Positions 38,477 to 54,230 of a stretch of 64,000 bases of DNA are shown here, piece by piece. Every line of letters starts with the position of its first letter. The stretch's first letter is position 1. A model generated the notes under the pieces. The model did no database searches, was not told the DNA's origin, and worked only from the letters and a program-made list of their open reading frames with translations. Source of the stretch: Aulostomus chinensis (taxonomy: Eukaryota; Chordata; Actinopteri; Syngnathiformes; Aulostomidae); NCBI GenBank assembly GCA_037954235.1, contig JBBMOA010000009.1, forward strand, positions 28,361,126-28,425,125, given 5' to 3'. The translations under genes and the position numbers were made by a program.

Positions 38477-41415
38477 TTCACTGGCAAGTTTACGAGTTTA
38501 GATACATAACTATTTCAATTGATGTTGTCGCAAAATATGAGAATGTCAATGAAATACTGGCAGAGCTCATAGAAGAAAATCCCCAGAACTTCCAGTGGCT
38601 CTGTTTAGGTTCATGATTGCTGAACCTGACATGTCAGTGCCGCAGTGACTCAACAAGGCCACGCTTATATGCTTGGTTAAACATTTATAATAGCATTAAT
38701 GCTCTTAACACACTGCAAACCATCTGTAGATTATGGGAGGATCCCAAAATAGAAAAGCATATTAAAATTTAATCTGGTGTTTGCTGCAATTTATGACCAC
38801 GCTAAATGTATTTGATATGTCAGTGCATCTGTTAGTCCCTGTATTTCTCCTTATCTGGCCACAACAATGAGATGCCATTGGTGATCAGTGCTGTATGTCC
38901 CTGCACAGCACCTTTTCATCCTAACACAGACTGTGGATTGACTGGACAAGCCGACCTGTGGTCTTTCTAAAGGTCAGCAGGGTTGTTGTCTGTGGTCGCG
39001 AAACTAGATTGTTTGTATAGACGTCTATGAGAGAATGGCCAAAGTCGTCACTTGATGTACGACCTCAGGGATTTTATGGTCTCAGTCGGTAGTTTCCAGT
39101 CCTCCTTGGTGCAGCATGACATTCTTTTTACAGATTAAATCACAGATTGTGATTGACATGTCGCTACCAGGACACCCTGTCTGTGTCTCAGTCAGATCCA
39201 TCTCTCGACCTCACATCCAAATACAGAGAGCCAACCAGTGTTCTATCCACTGCGTCTGACCAGGAACTATTAATGTATTTGATTTAATTCTAAATCTGTT
39301 CAGCTACAATTGAATATCAGATGTAGTCCAGCACACAGTTGCTCCGTAGCACCGCTGCCCTCTACAACGTCATCAAACATCTGCATCTTTGTCATGGCTT
39401 TGCCATCAATTCTTTAGAATTATGACTTCAACACCAAGGGCAGGAAATGTGGCCTTCAATTTATTCAAGGATAAAGATATTGGTAATGGAAACCTCAAAG
39501 GGCATCATCCCACTTCTATCATTGTCAATTACCAAGGGAAATACAGTAAAACCATTCATTTATATTTTCATATGTTTTACAATTAAAATCGACCAAGCCA
39601 TAACTCTCCATCACAGGTACACTATGGTTTGACTACTATCTGGAAAATGAATTCCTTTTCCATGAGGTTCTTATGCAATCAAAACATTGTTCACTCCAGG
39701 AAGTAGGGTTGACCACCCAGCAGGCAGCGGGGGAATGAAAACTGTATCGTCTGCTAAGCACAGCTTGGCTACGAGCATGAAGCTAACCATATGTCATTTA
39801 TTTTTAGGCCAATTGGCTAAATTACATCACAGCCTTGCCTTGAAGCTTTTTCACCAGGCTACAACATTTAACCTCCTGCTCATTATATTTTTCAGAGCTG
39901 GAGTCGTATTGCAGATTGTGCCAAATTTACAAACCTAACTGGATAAATCAACTGCATGAGCAGCATCTACATGGTGATTTTCTTGCTTGTGAAAATATCA
40001 AAACTTACAAAGGTCACACATTTGCAGCATAAAGGTGAAAAATTAAATCAGTTTCACTTGGTTCCGAATTTCTGCATTAAAAAAAGAACAGAAAAACTTG
40101 AAAAGCCAGAACAACTGAATTTTTGAAGCAGATTTTTTTGTTTAAATACTCGGTGACGATGAGACAAAAGAGATAAAAACTGGCTCCAGCTGCTGGCAGG
40201 ACTTGAACAGGCCCACAGTGAGAGACGCACAACTTCATCTTTGCTCTTGTCAGCCCTGTTGACATGAAACTTATTTTTGGTTGGAAAATAACATTATATG
40301 TATCTGTCATTTAAGAGAAAAACCCACAAAAAACAACGTGGTATTCAAGCAGTGATGGATGAGGATCCTGAGGGAAGCTGAACTGACTTTTTTCGTGTGT
40401 CGTGTTCATAGGTTTCAGCATGATGAGTTAGGAATCCTCGTACTTTCCTATTATTTGATACATCCCTGAGTTGTGTTCAGGAAGCAGTGATCCAGCATGT
40501 GTGTGTACAATGAGAGCAGCCATTGTCACAGTAACTGTCACTGAGCTGTAGATGATTTGATTCTTCTGGTAGAACAGTTTGTTGACAGTTTCCACTGCAC
40601 TGCAGCTCAAGCCAGCTCATTTTTAAGCGCACAATAGCCATAGGTGCAGATGCAAGGCCAGGTGTGTCACTGCTTGTTGTTGAAGCAGTAGCTGATAGGC
40701 GAGAGATGGTGGGTGACACATACACGTGTCGTTTAAAGGTATTGGTTACTCAATGTTCTGATCAGAGTAAGAGAAGACACCGGGCTCCACATGAGTGACT
40801 GACAACAATGAAATGTATGCTTATCATTACTTAATGCATGCATCTGTTACGCATATAGATGCATTACATAATTACATATTTAGAATATATAAAAATGTGT
40901 AAGTGTTTTCTGAAGGCTGAGTCTTCTATTTGCAAAGAGGATATTTTGAAATGGAAAATAAGAGGAGAATGCTCAGCAAGTTAATTAGATTACAATGTAC
41001 TTTTTTTTTTCCTGCGCACGTGTGTGTGCTCATCAGTGCATGTACGTCCATGCATTTGTGTTAATAATTAGATTACATTCCTCTGAGATGCCACTATTCG
41101 TTATGAATCATAAACACAGAGCAAATTAAAATTCTGTTTAAGAGCCTGCCAAGAAAATTAGCACAGAGGGAAAGGGAGGCATGCACGGTCGACCACTGCT
41201 CTCTCACATGTCTGATGCTTTCTCTATTGTTTACAATTCTTTCATGCTATGACATGGAAATAAGCAACACAGTCAGTGCAGAGGACAAATTCCTCTTAAA
41301 TTTACTTTAACAAATAGGCGAAGGTACGGATGCACAAAAATGTCAGTCCATCTGTGTGAAATCCTTGAGCAAATGAGGTAACCAACACTGCTGTCTGTGC
41401 TGTGTATGTATGCTC

Positions 41416-41478
<63 letters not shown>

Positions 41479-44400
41479 AGGCCAATTGACCCCCCGAGGA
41501 GCCTGACTCTTCCTACACACTAACTTCCCTCTGTTAATAACCCCCCTGGGACCAGCAGGACAAAACAACAGGGAAGGGAAGCTCCCGTCTTGGCTCACAT
41601 ATTTGGGATCAGGACCTTTTTCCATGTCACTCTCTCTATGCTTGAAAAATTCGAACCAAACTTTATTATTCAAAATGCAATAAATCAGTTGTGTAAAATC
41701 AAGTTGATTGTTGCAAAGCACAGAAAAAAGCTGAGGTAAATTGGTGACCCCCCCTCCCCCCCACAGATGTGAATTTTCTCAAAAGCTCCTTTATTCCCCA
41801 ACAAAGTACTTCTCATTCATTTTTTGTACTTGCGAAGTATCTTCAGAGAGTAATGACTTACGATAAGTACACAGCCCACGTGAGCCAGGTGTGTCTTGTG
41901 ACCAAACCAACACCTGGAGGGGGTTCACACACTTCTGCATTGTGAAATCGAGCAAAGTGGCACACGGGCTCCAAAAGCATGTGTGCTAGCATGGGTGGCC
42001 AGCACCTCTCTTCAGGTGTGGAGGGGCGAGGTTTATTCTGTACAGCACCGCTGGCTACACAGGAGCACTGACGGCTTGTATTGCTGGACAATACGCCACA
42101 AAATATGTGTATAACTTTTGTTTGGTGAGAATACATTGAAAAATTACAATAATCTACCACAAGTGGGATGTCAGACAACACAACAATAATCACAGACATG
42201 ACAACACAACTATCTGAGACTTCTGATGAAAAAAAAAACCCTGAAAGCACAAAGTTTGACAAAAAAAATCAGGCAGAAATGGAAAAACAGACAACTCCAG
42301 CAATTCAGAAGGTCCTCTATCAGTGGTAATGTCAGTGCTGCTTGTGCTTGAACAGAAAATGTCGCGCTACTTCCTGCTTTGCTCTCGGACAAAGAGGAGC
42401 CATAATTCTGTGTCAATCAAGCAGACGCGGCTATTTGCTGAAACACCAAAATGATGAGGGACTAAACCAGGCATGTTAGTTTGAGAGTGGTTGCATGTAA
42501 ATGAAATCTAGAAGAGCTGAAGGATGTGATATCCAGCTCTGGGTCCTGAAACAATGCAGGGAGTCAATCAAAATCCAGCCACGGAGTAAAAAGAGAAATA
42601 GCAAGCGGTGTGCAGACTGCCGCTGCCCCTCCACTCAGCATTCTCCCACACTGTCATGTTCCCCAGTGAGTGACTAAGTGTCAATTGGAAACTGCTCACT
42701 CGCAGCTGCAGTTCCACCTCGATGTGATGTGACGAGTGAAGGAGAGAGAAACACTGCTCATTGGATTTTTAGATTTGAAGAAAAAAAGCATGGGCGTCCA
42801 CACATGTGTGGATCAAATGTGTCAGAAAACTTGCCATGCTGAAAGTACGCTCACACAGCTGCAACGCTATTATTTTTCAGCTCCATCATGTGACTGAAAC
42901 TGTTTCTCCTTGACGGAGAGACATTTTTATCATTATGGATGCGACAGGCCGCCTGCTGAACAAGTCCATCTGTAACACCTTCCCACCACCAACCACATAT
43001 TGCCCAAAACATCCCCACACTAATCATCATCACTGATATGAGACCAGCTTGTGCCAGATTGTCTCCTCCTCCCCCAAAACCCCGCCTCCGGTTCTCCATC
43101 ACTGGTCTCCGGTGCAGCACACACGGGAGAATAATCTCCCTCAGCTGCTGCCGTCACTCTTCTCCTGCTGTATCATACAAGATATTAGCTGGTGCCACAG
43201 GCCGGGCTGGATGACACATGGCTTGTCCTGACACATTAGGAACTCCAGCGCCACCACCGCTACCAACCGCAGCAGACGATTTGTTCTAATTTGTACTTCA
43301 GGCGAGATATTAGGGCGGTGAATTGCATATAAAATGTTAATATGCTAAGATGTATTAACACAGCATTACCACTGAAGCATTAACCTTTGGCAGCATGTGT
43401 GTGAGTGTGTGTTCATGTTTTAATTGTGTTAATTGTTCATTCCTGACTGGAGGTGACTTTCTACAAGCCCTCTGGGATTTTCCTTACTCATCTCTATTTC
43501 TTTTTCCCCTGGTCTGGAATTAGAAACCTATACTTTCATCTTTTTTTTTATCTTCAGCGGTTTCTACAGAAATGTGCATTTTTGTGGGAAACACTGCAGC
43601 TTTTCATTTCCCCGTCTGAAGCTAGAGTCTTTATTTTCTTCACCTCTCTTTTTTCTCCTTCTCTTTGCAATTCTGAAAAACCTGGTGTAAGGCCAGAAAT
43701 GTGATGATTGTCTTGATTCCAAACTCCCTTCTCCACCTCCTCCTGGTTCTCTTTGCCAGCCATTGAATGGAGAGGGGAGATCTACAGCACAGAGCCACGT
43801 TGATGAGGATTTCATTCTGTCTGAATTCTCTCCCTGTCAGAGGAATGAGGACGGACACTCGTAAATGTCAAGCTCTGCGTAAATCATTTTAATAGGTGGC
43901 TGCGCGTTAGTCTGCACATATCTATGTGAGTATGTGTGTGTGCGTGTGAGTTATGGTTGTTGTTTATGTGGCTCCGTTGTAAAGGTGTCCTTTCACACAT
44001 CTAGATAGATGACTTGCTATCCCCACGTTTGCTCTCTGTGGAAGACAGGACAGTCCCATGTGTTACGCCGCACACACAACACAGCCGTCACCTGCCACCC
44101 TTGTGACACTCACACAACTTTCCTTGAAACTGTGGCTTTGACCTTGAAGTGGGAAAAAAAATCATTCTGTCTTCAAATCTGAGGGTCTTTTTTGTTGTTG
44201 TTGGTCAGACCTCAGAATCCGATTCCAGATATTTAAGGAAAAACAGACAGCAAAATTCCGTGTTGCAAATGAAAAAAAAAAAAAAAATCCCGGTACCACA
44301 GTGAGATGATCCTGGATATCACTAAAGGGTTTAAGGTGTAGAAGTGATTAGTAATCAACACGCTTCCCACCATAGTTATAACATTTTTCAGCAAGATAAA

Positions 44401-47400
44401 CAGCTTCAATTGAATTGCTGCTATCAGTTGATTATGGGGGGGGGGGGGGGGGACTTGTACAGCAGCACTGTTCTACATGCTAATTGGCACTGTTGACTAA
44501 TTGCAAAGCCTCGGCATGCTGACCTTTGAGGGAGCAGAGAGAGCTGGAAAGTCCCGCTGGAGGAAGCGATCACATTAACTGGGTTGAACCATTCAATTTC
44601 ATATTATCCTGCTCTGCTGAGTGAAAAAGCAATTCCAGGCAGGAATCTAAAACAAGTGCAGTTGGCCTTTAGGAGATACCATGACACGGATGAGCGAGAA
44701 TCTTCACCAGCGGAGGTTTCCTCCTCCTAGACATTCTGCCAGACAACATTATGACATCTCAGCGAGCTTTCCGTTACTTTCCCGTAGTTAACAAAGAAAC
44801 TGGTCATCAATAAATCGTTAACTACATAAAAGACAGAATTTTCATATTCTGTCAGTATTCTTTTATTAAACCGTTCAACTAATATACTTACTATTATGTG
44901 TGGAGGGACACAATAAGGTCTCTCTTCTCCTTAAGACTGAAATTAAGAATTTAACAGGCTAAAAAAATGGCAGACTGGAGCACAGTTAGGATCTGCTTGT
45001 GCTTTATTTCCTGGTAAATATGCATTTTCAAACACCTTCATCGGCTATTGAACATTGACAGGTGATGTGATGAGCTCTGTGATTGGTGCATTAAGCTTCT
45101 ATTGCATCAGCACTTTCTCTCTAACGGCATTCATCAGGACAGATCATTACATCCTTCCACTCATCTCCTCTCTGGGCTCTCTCTGCCTCTCATCCCATCC
45201 CTCACTACCAAATGAAAGGGAAACCCTGGTGTGTCTGAGGCTGGGTGGCAGCAGAGCCAGAGGTGGAAAGATGAGAGGGGAAAGGGGGGGGGGGGGATGA
45301 AGCTCAGCGAAAGAATGAGAAAAGAGGGAGAGAGAGAAGAGGCGGCGCCTGCTCCGACTGTAAATGGTGTGAGAGGAGTGTTTGTGTTGAAGGGATGATG
45401 ATTAGTCTCTGTTACAGCTCTGTGGGATGGAAACTAAGAAACAGCAAGTCTGTCAGCAGAAGCTCCACATCAAGCTGATAACAAGACTGCAGCACACGGT
45501 CCTTCGGTTCAGTCCAGCTGGAGGTTCCAGGTGAAGTTCACCGACCTGGGAATCTACGCTTTCTGTATCAAGGAGTCATTTACAAATGCAACCTCACTCT
45601 ATTTTCTTCCCTGCTCTGAACACTGGCTAGTTCCTGGTGCTCTGTTCATTTGATAAAATCTTAAAAAAGAATCCTCTGAAGTCTCTTCGAACCACAAGGC
45701 ATTAATTTGCACACACAACCACTTCACATCAAGGGGTCTGATATCCTGCCAATGGCCTGGAAGAGTCTTCGGGATCCAGAATCTACAACTGATCCACATT
45801 ATTAAATGTAAGTTCACTTGATAAGGTGAAGCTGTAGTGTCCTTCTCTTTTGGATGGGTGGTACCTCCGTGACTCCTCGCTGACTCTCTTGTTGCACCCT
45901 AAAGGCTGAGTCAGAAATTCAATGCATTTTTTGTCAAATTCAGCAAATATCTCCCCACGGTCCACTGGCTTTCTGTTCCATGTGTGCAATGGGAAAAAAA
46001 AACAAAAACAGCCCTGTAACTGTAGATGGGACACTAACAAAGCGCAGTCTCCCGTCAAGCCTGGACTCCAAACGTGAAGACATCCCAGAACCAGCAGGAC
46101 CGTCCGAGAATCATCGCTACATGGAATCATCCAGACAACAGGACCCCTGTGTCCCCCTGGATTAGGGAGTGGCAGCAGCAGTTAAACAAAAAACAGAAGC
46201 AGGGCTACTAACTAGCTGAAGGCTACATATGACAAGCTACAACTGAGGGTAACGTCACAGCAAAGACCAGAGAACAACATTCTGATTCCGAGCCAAACAC
46301 GGCGACGTTGAGATGCCGGCGAGGTGAAGGGAGACAGAGTTCATACACGGGCTTGTATACTGTAGCAGTCGGGATTACAGTAGGTGACAGCCCAGAGAAA
46401 CAAGCGTCCAGCATTCCACCAGCAACCAACTCCTCCGGGAAGAAACCTGGGAGTAGAGGCGTCTCGCTGTACGCTGACTTCTCAACAGAGAGAGAGAAGC
46501 TGCCAGAGGCCCAGGTCGTACCGCTGGGCCCCGCTGAGCAGCAGCCTCAAAACCGGGGAGGGAGTCTGGACTAAAGGAATGACATCATCGGCATTAAGTC
46601 TGCGGGAGAAATGTGCTGAGACGTTTCCCTGATGGCCAATGTGTATTATAACTATTTATATAACTGAAGTCTCACCTGACACAAAAATCATCAGAAAGGT
46701 GATGCTTGATTTTGGAGCTGTGAGTTAGGTGTTGCATTTAGTAGCGCCGCTAGTTACCCTGGTCACGGCGCTCTTGTTGTCATTTTTTGGTTGTTGAGTT
46801 GCAGTTCTTTCACGAGGTTCCACTCAGCGCCACTCTGAGCAGAAGTAAATCAAGGAAATGAAACTGTTATCAAGCAAGAAATCATCCAAGGAACCTTCCT
46901 ACTTTTGCACACAACTTTGATTCTTGCAGCTTAACATCTTAAAAATGATTCTGTTTGTGTGACAGGTAAGCGTGCTGTGTTGCAGCGCAGCGACACTTCT
47001 TTACTGGCTTCAGGCAGCTTGTATAATTCACTTTGGACCCACCAGGAGTGCTATCAAAGAACTCAGTGGCAGTTTGAGGAAAAAATAAAATCAACACAAA
47101 AATATGTATTTATTTGAAACACATTTTAGAGGTTGTTCCATTTTACAAAGAACAGCATTTGTATTTTTTCCAGTAACATGCAATCTTCAAGCAGGAGCCT
47201 CTAGGAAAGCTGTGGGCGACGTGGCGTACATATTAATGTGTGCGTGTGCAATGTGTGAGAGAGAATGTTTGTCCTTTTTTCTTTCAAAAATTCTCATTTA
47301 TGAATCAGAGCAGGATGCTGTTGTGGGTTCAGATGATTCCTCAGCAACGTATGACGAAGCAAAAACACATTCACTCCAAAATTTGTGTGAAACATTTGAA

Positions 47401-50400
47401 GATCTCATTTTATTCAATAAAATCTAAAGGGGACATTCTTCTTCTTAATCATCTCGTTCTTACTTTCACCGGTAAACCAACTCTCATTTACTTTCCATCC
47501 AAACAGATAAATGGTTTCCAGCATTTTTTTATATCAAGATAAAGGTGAAGAACACACAATATTAATAGTGCACACCTCAGTAGAACGTGCGCCCTGTTTG
47601 AGTGGACATTATAGTCACTTAATTTACAGAAGTCGACTGTATTTTACCTTTACGTCTCATCTCCACATGCAGACATCTGGAGGCAGCAAATCCATCAATA
47701 CACAAGGTCATTCTTGATATGGAAACCTGCCTGCAAAGCTCCTCCTTTATTCTCCGTCCAGTTTACAGCGAGTACTGGAGATAAATCAAACTTCTGCAGC
47801 AGCGTTTGGAAACTGTGATGGCTAAAACATGCTAACAGGCAACAAGTGAGCGAAAAATCAGGCTTGTGCTTCTCTGCAGCTGTCGGTGATTTAAAATCAT
47901 CAACAGACATTCCAAGAACCTTCCAGAGGAACAATTTGTATGTAATTACAGTTCCATCCGCGCCCCGGAAACGAGGCAACATCACTACACTCACCAGGTC
48001 TTCCTCCTTCAGTGATTTCCATTACGGACACCTGATTTATGTCCCAAATACATGAGTCATACAAAAACATATTGCCACACAGAAAAGAAGGCCAAGAGGA
48101 AGATGAAACATAGAAATAGATTTTTCTATTAATCTGAACCAAAATAAGCATAAAACACTCAGTGAGGGATTGAGTGATTTGTGCTTTAATGCAGCCCACA
48201 GAGTATTTACAGTGGTGTTCTGCTAGGATTAGTTGTGTGTGAGAGGATTAGTGAAGCTGCATTACTGCTGTTTTATTTAACTCACAACAGCAAAAGACTA
48301 AAAATAAAAGCCTCTTAACCACATTTAGGCAACATGAGAGGCCAGGCCTGACAGTTAGACAAACACCATGTTTGTGTCCTTTTTAAGGACCCGTGCTGGA
48401 AAGTGATGTGCAGAAACACACACTTCCTCACACTCTCAACTTCCAGTATTTAATCTATAATCTTGTAATCTGCTAAAAATTGCCCTATGCAGCATATGCT
48501 CCGAATGGAAACACTGTGTCATATTGGTTAAGGCGAGAATGCAGCATATGCAGATACCGGAAGGATCAACAGAGTGGGAAACTCGCGTGGAAGATTAATG
48601 CAACGAGACTGGAAGGGAGTGCAGGACAGTGGAAGAGGGAATGAGACGGAGAGATGTGCAGAGGCAGCACATTACCTCTCGCTCGCTCTCTTTCTCTCCG
48701 TCCATCTCGCTTCCCTTGCATCAGCATTGATCACAGTACATCAGTAAAGTAAAGAGCACCACATCCATCAGCACAGGGCTCAGGAGCTGCTGCTGAGAAT
48801 ACTAAGGCTGCTCTCCGGTGTGCACACACAATAGCAGTCGTTTGCTAACCTAACTAACCGATGCTGGTCACGTTGTTTCAGCAATAAAGTTGACCAATCA
48901 AGTTTATCGGCAATTTGGCATCCATGTTGAAAAAGTTGAATTATTATTTTAATCCAACTAAAACTGTAACATACCAAGATAATCATTCCCGCAAGAATAT
49001 GCTTCAGTCCAGCCAAAACGGTCCCAAGCATCCATGACACTCCTGTCCCTGCTGCCTCAGCCTCAGGAGTTGACCGTTGGTCTTTAATAGTCTCTGAACT
49101 TAAGCCGCTTGTTAACTTGTCTGATGTGTGATTCCGAAAGGCAGCAGGGGAGCTTGGCTCCGCCCACCGTTCCAGAGGTGGACGTGCTTGAGTCAATGAA
49201 TGATTCCTCCTTGATTCTGTTTCATTGACGATTGCTCACATAAATGACGTGTTCCTGTTGAACTCGAAATTTCCAAGTTCCCACTTTGACAGTTTGACAG
49301 GAACACAGCTGAGTTTGGAGGGATACCAGACAGCCCTTTTGTGTTAACTGAGTCACCACTGGAAGACAGAACTGCTCTTCCATCTATGGAAATGCTGCTA
49401 CGACACAATGCAGTCACAGGCAGTGTGTCGTTACCACCTGGTCGTGTGAACGGCTGAGATGCTCTGACCTCCGTGTTTCCGGCTGAGGTGAACGTGACAG
49501 AAAGCTTGAGTGAAACTGTGCGTGTAAACCTGCTGACTGATGTTAGTATTCATCCTGTAGCCGATATTGTTCTCCTTTCCTTTCTATGTTGGACATTCCT
49601 ATCTACCTTCCATCGAGATGAACCTTCTCTACTTTACAATTTCATCTGGCATTAGTGTCTCACAGAGTAATCGATGATCTCTGCGTGAATCTAATGGAAA
49701 CTCTTCTGAACGGCTCCTTCTAATGGATGATTTTGCATGGCTACAATTTCCGTGCTCACACATATGAAGCTCTTATGCAGGATAAGTACGTTCCATTCAT
49801 TATTCACATTGCTTCAAGCCAGCCAGCTCCGCGGGGAGAACGCCGGAATGAAGCTATTCTACTTTAAATCCAGTCAAGGCAACACTTGGGAACCATAAAC
49901 ATGTATTTAAAGAGGCTATAGGTAAAGAATGGAATTGTGTTATTATAGAAAGCACAACATAACAGAGGTAATCCTTCCTCTTAACTACTGGGTACACATG
50001 GCCGATAAAAGAAAAGCTCAGGTTGGAGTCCTGCCTCTCCTGAAAGCTCGTCTCACATATCTAAACAGTTCAACACATCCAAGCATTGGTTTGCTTCCCA
50101 AACATCTGGTCGTTTGCAGAGTCTCGTGAGGCTGTCCGTCAGAAATGCTGCACATGCATGGGGAGTAACGGGGGAAGGAAATGGGGGCAAATGGACCCAG
50201 AGGAGGGAGAACAAAACACTTTGATGTGCTTCAAGCTGGGTTCTTTACAAATTATACAAAAACCTCCATGTTTAAGGTGTTAATTTGTAGCTCTACAACT
50301 CAGAAACAATAGTTCACTTAATGAAGCTACCTGAAAAACAAATTTCCTGCGAGGGTTTGCATGTTTTCAGCGCGTCCTCTGGGTGCTCCTGTGTAGGTTT

Positions 50401-53400
50401 TTGCGGCGAGATGACTTTGAGAATATAAGGTGAGCTATAAAATGGCCCACAAGCCTGAAGGCCCTGGTTTACTGTAGCAATTCCTTCTATCTTCAGCTGT
50501 CTGAGATTGCAAATATAAAATCAAAGAACTTTATTATTCTTATTAAACAGAAAAGATGTAGTGAAGCAGCAAGCAGTCAATTCTCAACACTCTCTCTAGG
50601 TAAGAAACATACAGAATTTACTGTCATAGTAAAGGTACTTTAATAATAATATACTATTCATTCACAATATACTGCAGCGTTGCAGGGAGTTGAGGCCATC
50701 CCAGATAACGCTGGGTGACCAGCTCCGCACCTTCGGACAATCTAGAGTTTACGACTAACAGTCCATGGCAACTTTAATGTTTATGTTGTTGGAAGAAGCT
50801 GGAGCACTCAGAGGACCCATAGAGAACCCACGCAGACCCAAGGGGGAGATACAGTCTGCACAGGTCTGATACCAGAACCCTCTGGCTGTGAGGCGACCGT
50901 GCTGGTCGAGGCAGATGGTCGCCTGTCCAGAGTCTGGTTCTGCTAACGGCTTCTTCTGGTGAAAAGGGATTTTATCCTGGCTACTGTTGCCAAGGGCTTC
51001 CCTGCAGGGAACATTTAACAAGTCTAGTGTCGACTGACTCTGTATGAAACTTGTGTTATGGGTTTGTGTTATACAAATAAAATTGACTTGCAGCTCCTCT
51101 GGTAATTCTTGGCTGTAATAGGAAATGTATTGGTCATACATATTTCAGTGCTCTCCTTAGTTACATTAAAAAGTAGATTTCCCATCTAAAATGAATTTCT
51201 TGGAAAATAATTACAGTATGCATGTATTCAACACTGGTCCAATGAATACCAAAGGAAAGTACTGTACAAACATATAAGAACAAAACTGCTTCGCCACCCA
51301 CGAGGCAAATACCTCTAGAGGGCGAATTGGAAATTGAATCATAAACTATAAAGAGGCAAGGTTGAGTTCAGCTGCAGAAGAAAAGAGAGACGAGATGAAG
51401 GTGCAGAAGACAAAAGAAAAAAATGGCTGCATTAAATAAAAGTTCACTGTTTCACTCCTGCCACGGCGGAATTTCATGCTGTGCTACCTGATTGAAATTT
51501 CCTGGTTTAATGGCTGTGAAATAAAGTAAAAGTCAGAAAGAGGAGGATAGAGAGAATATAAAACAGAGGGCAAAAGTGAGAAACGTAGTAGTAGTGAGAA
51601 AGTGGAGAGGGAGGGAGACTTAAGAACTCAAAAGACCAGCAGATTCATGGACTTAATGGAAAGGCAAATTACTTTATGACTTGTGAAATCTGCCTTCAAG
51701 GCTTATTAGTCGTTCCATTTTTAAAAGTATTTCCCAGTAGCTCTCATACCAAATTGTTAATCCACACGGCTGTTGTTACTCTCAGTTTTGCCTAAGAAAG
51801 CTGAGGATGTAGCAGGCTGGTTGGCTGGAGAGCAAGCAGGTAGCGATTAGCGCTAATGAATGCAATGAGAGGACCCTGATGAGGTTATCTCTCCGTGAAG
51901 CCAGAGGAAACCCACAATTTATACAGCAAGTAGTGCAAACACTAATTTACACACAGAGCATGACGCCGGATGTGCGTGTAAATAGTTAACAAAGAGGGTT
52001 TAACATCAGCTCTCTAGGTTCACGTCTCTGTCTGGGCTGCTAGAGAAAATCTGTCACTCAGGATCTTTCTAGAAGAATGCAGATGGACATCTTTACATCA
52101 CCCACTATCCTCTCTCGAGTGACACTTGTGTTCCACACCGTACAGCAACACGCCGGACCAGACTGAAGAATATGGCTGCAATTTATTGTTAACACTTTCC
52201 ACTGATGAGATCTTTCTGCAGTGTTGTCACGGTGATATGTGACAGCATTGTTTGATATTGTAGGGGGCGCTGTTGACCACTGGAATGCAGCAGAGGGAGG
52301 TAGTCGCTGTCTGCATTGGCCACACCCTCAGCGATGAGCACGCTGTTATATTTCTCTGAACAGTGACATCAGTACTCTGCTCTATGGCTGTGGGTCTCTT
52401 AGAGGGGAAGGAGTTCCTCTCATTATGATTCCCAGAGAAGAAATCTGACTTTGATGACACTAAGTTTCTGCATCCTCATCAGGACCAAAATCCTTCAATT
52501 TTGGAACAATTGGCCTGATTTGACTGAACAAAATATTTTTTCTTCACATTTGAAGAATGTGAACATAAAAGTTACTGTCATGTGATGTCACCGACTCTGA
52601 AACCCAGCGCTCACATGTGACCCTAACGACCATCTACACCCGTGCAACCCAGCAACTCCCCACCAGAGACAAAAACTGAAGACGTCCGAGTGACCATGAC
52701 GCAGAACTGAAGAGATACTAGGACCTTGACGACTGAGACTCTTCAGGGACACCTTGGTCTTAAAACTCGGCACTCAGGTAAAGGCCATGAACCACCCTAG
52801 CAGCATGCATCACCTTTCTACTTGTATAATACTTGTAAAATGTATTAATTTTTAGGATGTAGTAGAGAATAGTCATTATAAACACAACCTCCCTCTGGTA
52901 GAAAAGCCATTTTAACTGCTTAGTGATCTCAAGGTTCAATATTTCAGCATAAACAGGCAGTCCACCTGTCACAACCTCCACATCTGGTGAGTGTACAACG
53001 GGATCTTGTCTGAACAGGAATAAACACAGAAGATTATCCTGTAATAGAGCACAAAAGGTCAAAGAGCTTGTAGCCAGTTCTCAAATACACTTCTGGCACC
53101 TTAATAGTCGACTGCATCGCGGATAAAAACGATGCAGGCATCACCAAGGACGCAGTGATTGACAAAGGTGAATTTATGCAAATTTGGTTCCTTGGAATTT
53201 GTCAACAACACCAATTAAATTGGAGCGAGGGAGAAAAAAAGAGCGGCGGCGATATAACAGCGGTAATGATGATTAACATTAACATATACAGTATCTCAGC
53301 TGCTGTTAGGCAGCATGACAAGAAGATGGAATTACAACTGCTCTTTGACAATCCTAGGCGCAACGATAAGGTCAGTCTTAAATTTGCAACGACCTGTGAA

Positions 53401-54143
53401 GATGGAACATTTAAGGTCACAGTTCTAGTCTGCACTAATGCGCGCGCCTGTGTTGTGTGTGTGTGTGTGTGTATTTGCCTTCTTTCCAGTGTTAGCCCTC
53501 CATGTTGTTGGTGTGTTCCTGGACTATTCCTCTCCTCCTGTGACATCCCTGCACAAGAGTCAAGTCCTTTGTTTCCTGCTGTCAAACGGGTTCTTTTCTT
53601 CTCCCTCCCTGAACCGTTGTATCTCCTCACCGCTCCCCCTCGTCTCTTCCTCGGCAACAACATTCTTGTCAAAGATCTTTCTCAATGTTTGACACAGCCT
53701 TGTTACTTTCAAAATTCAAATTCCGCCTGTGAAATATCAGGGGAGATGCTTCACTTTCTGCAGAATTTCATTTAGGGGTTAAAGTCCATTTCAAACATTA
53801 CAAATAAAAATTTTAGAGAAGCAAAAGCTGAATCATGGCAACACGATCTGCCCAAAGTACCCTGGGCTGCCCACAATGGCGCTGATCATTATTATGGCAT
53901 AATCAATAAGCATGTGATTGCTCTCAATACATATTGGTCTTTTTTCAGGTTGATTGAGCGTTTCTCTCTGTTGAGGTTGATAGTAACTGACTTACTTTAG
54001 TTGATTTTGTTTTAATACACGTTTATGTGGTATCACACCAAGTAGCTTGTGATTCATTTTAGTTCAAATATACTGTGGTAAAGTGTGACATGGATTTGAG
54101 TTGATTCTTGTATGTGTGAAGAGACATTTCAGGGAATATTCTC

Positions 54144-54185
<42 letters not shown>

Positions 54186-54196
54186 TCTCTCTCTCC

Positions 54197-54230
<34 letters not shown>

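Noticed and set aside
42851..43120. An 89-codon minus frame with Gly- and Trp-rich segments
   Set aside because: No domain, signal or splice context supports coding.
53155..53775. A 206-codon open frame on the plus strand
   Set aside because: It includes a GT microsatellite translated as Val-Cys repeats, shows no domain, and the opposite strand is similarly open.
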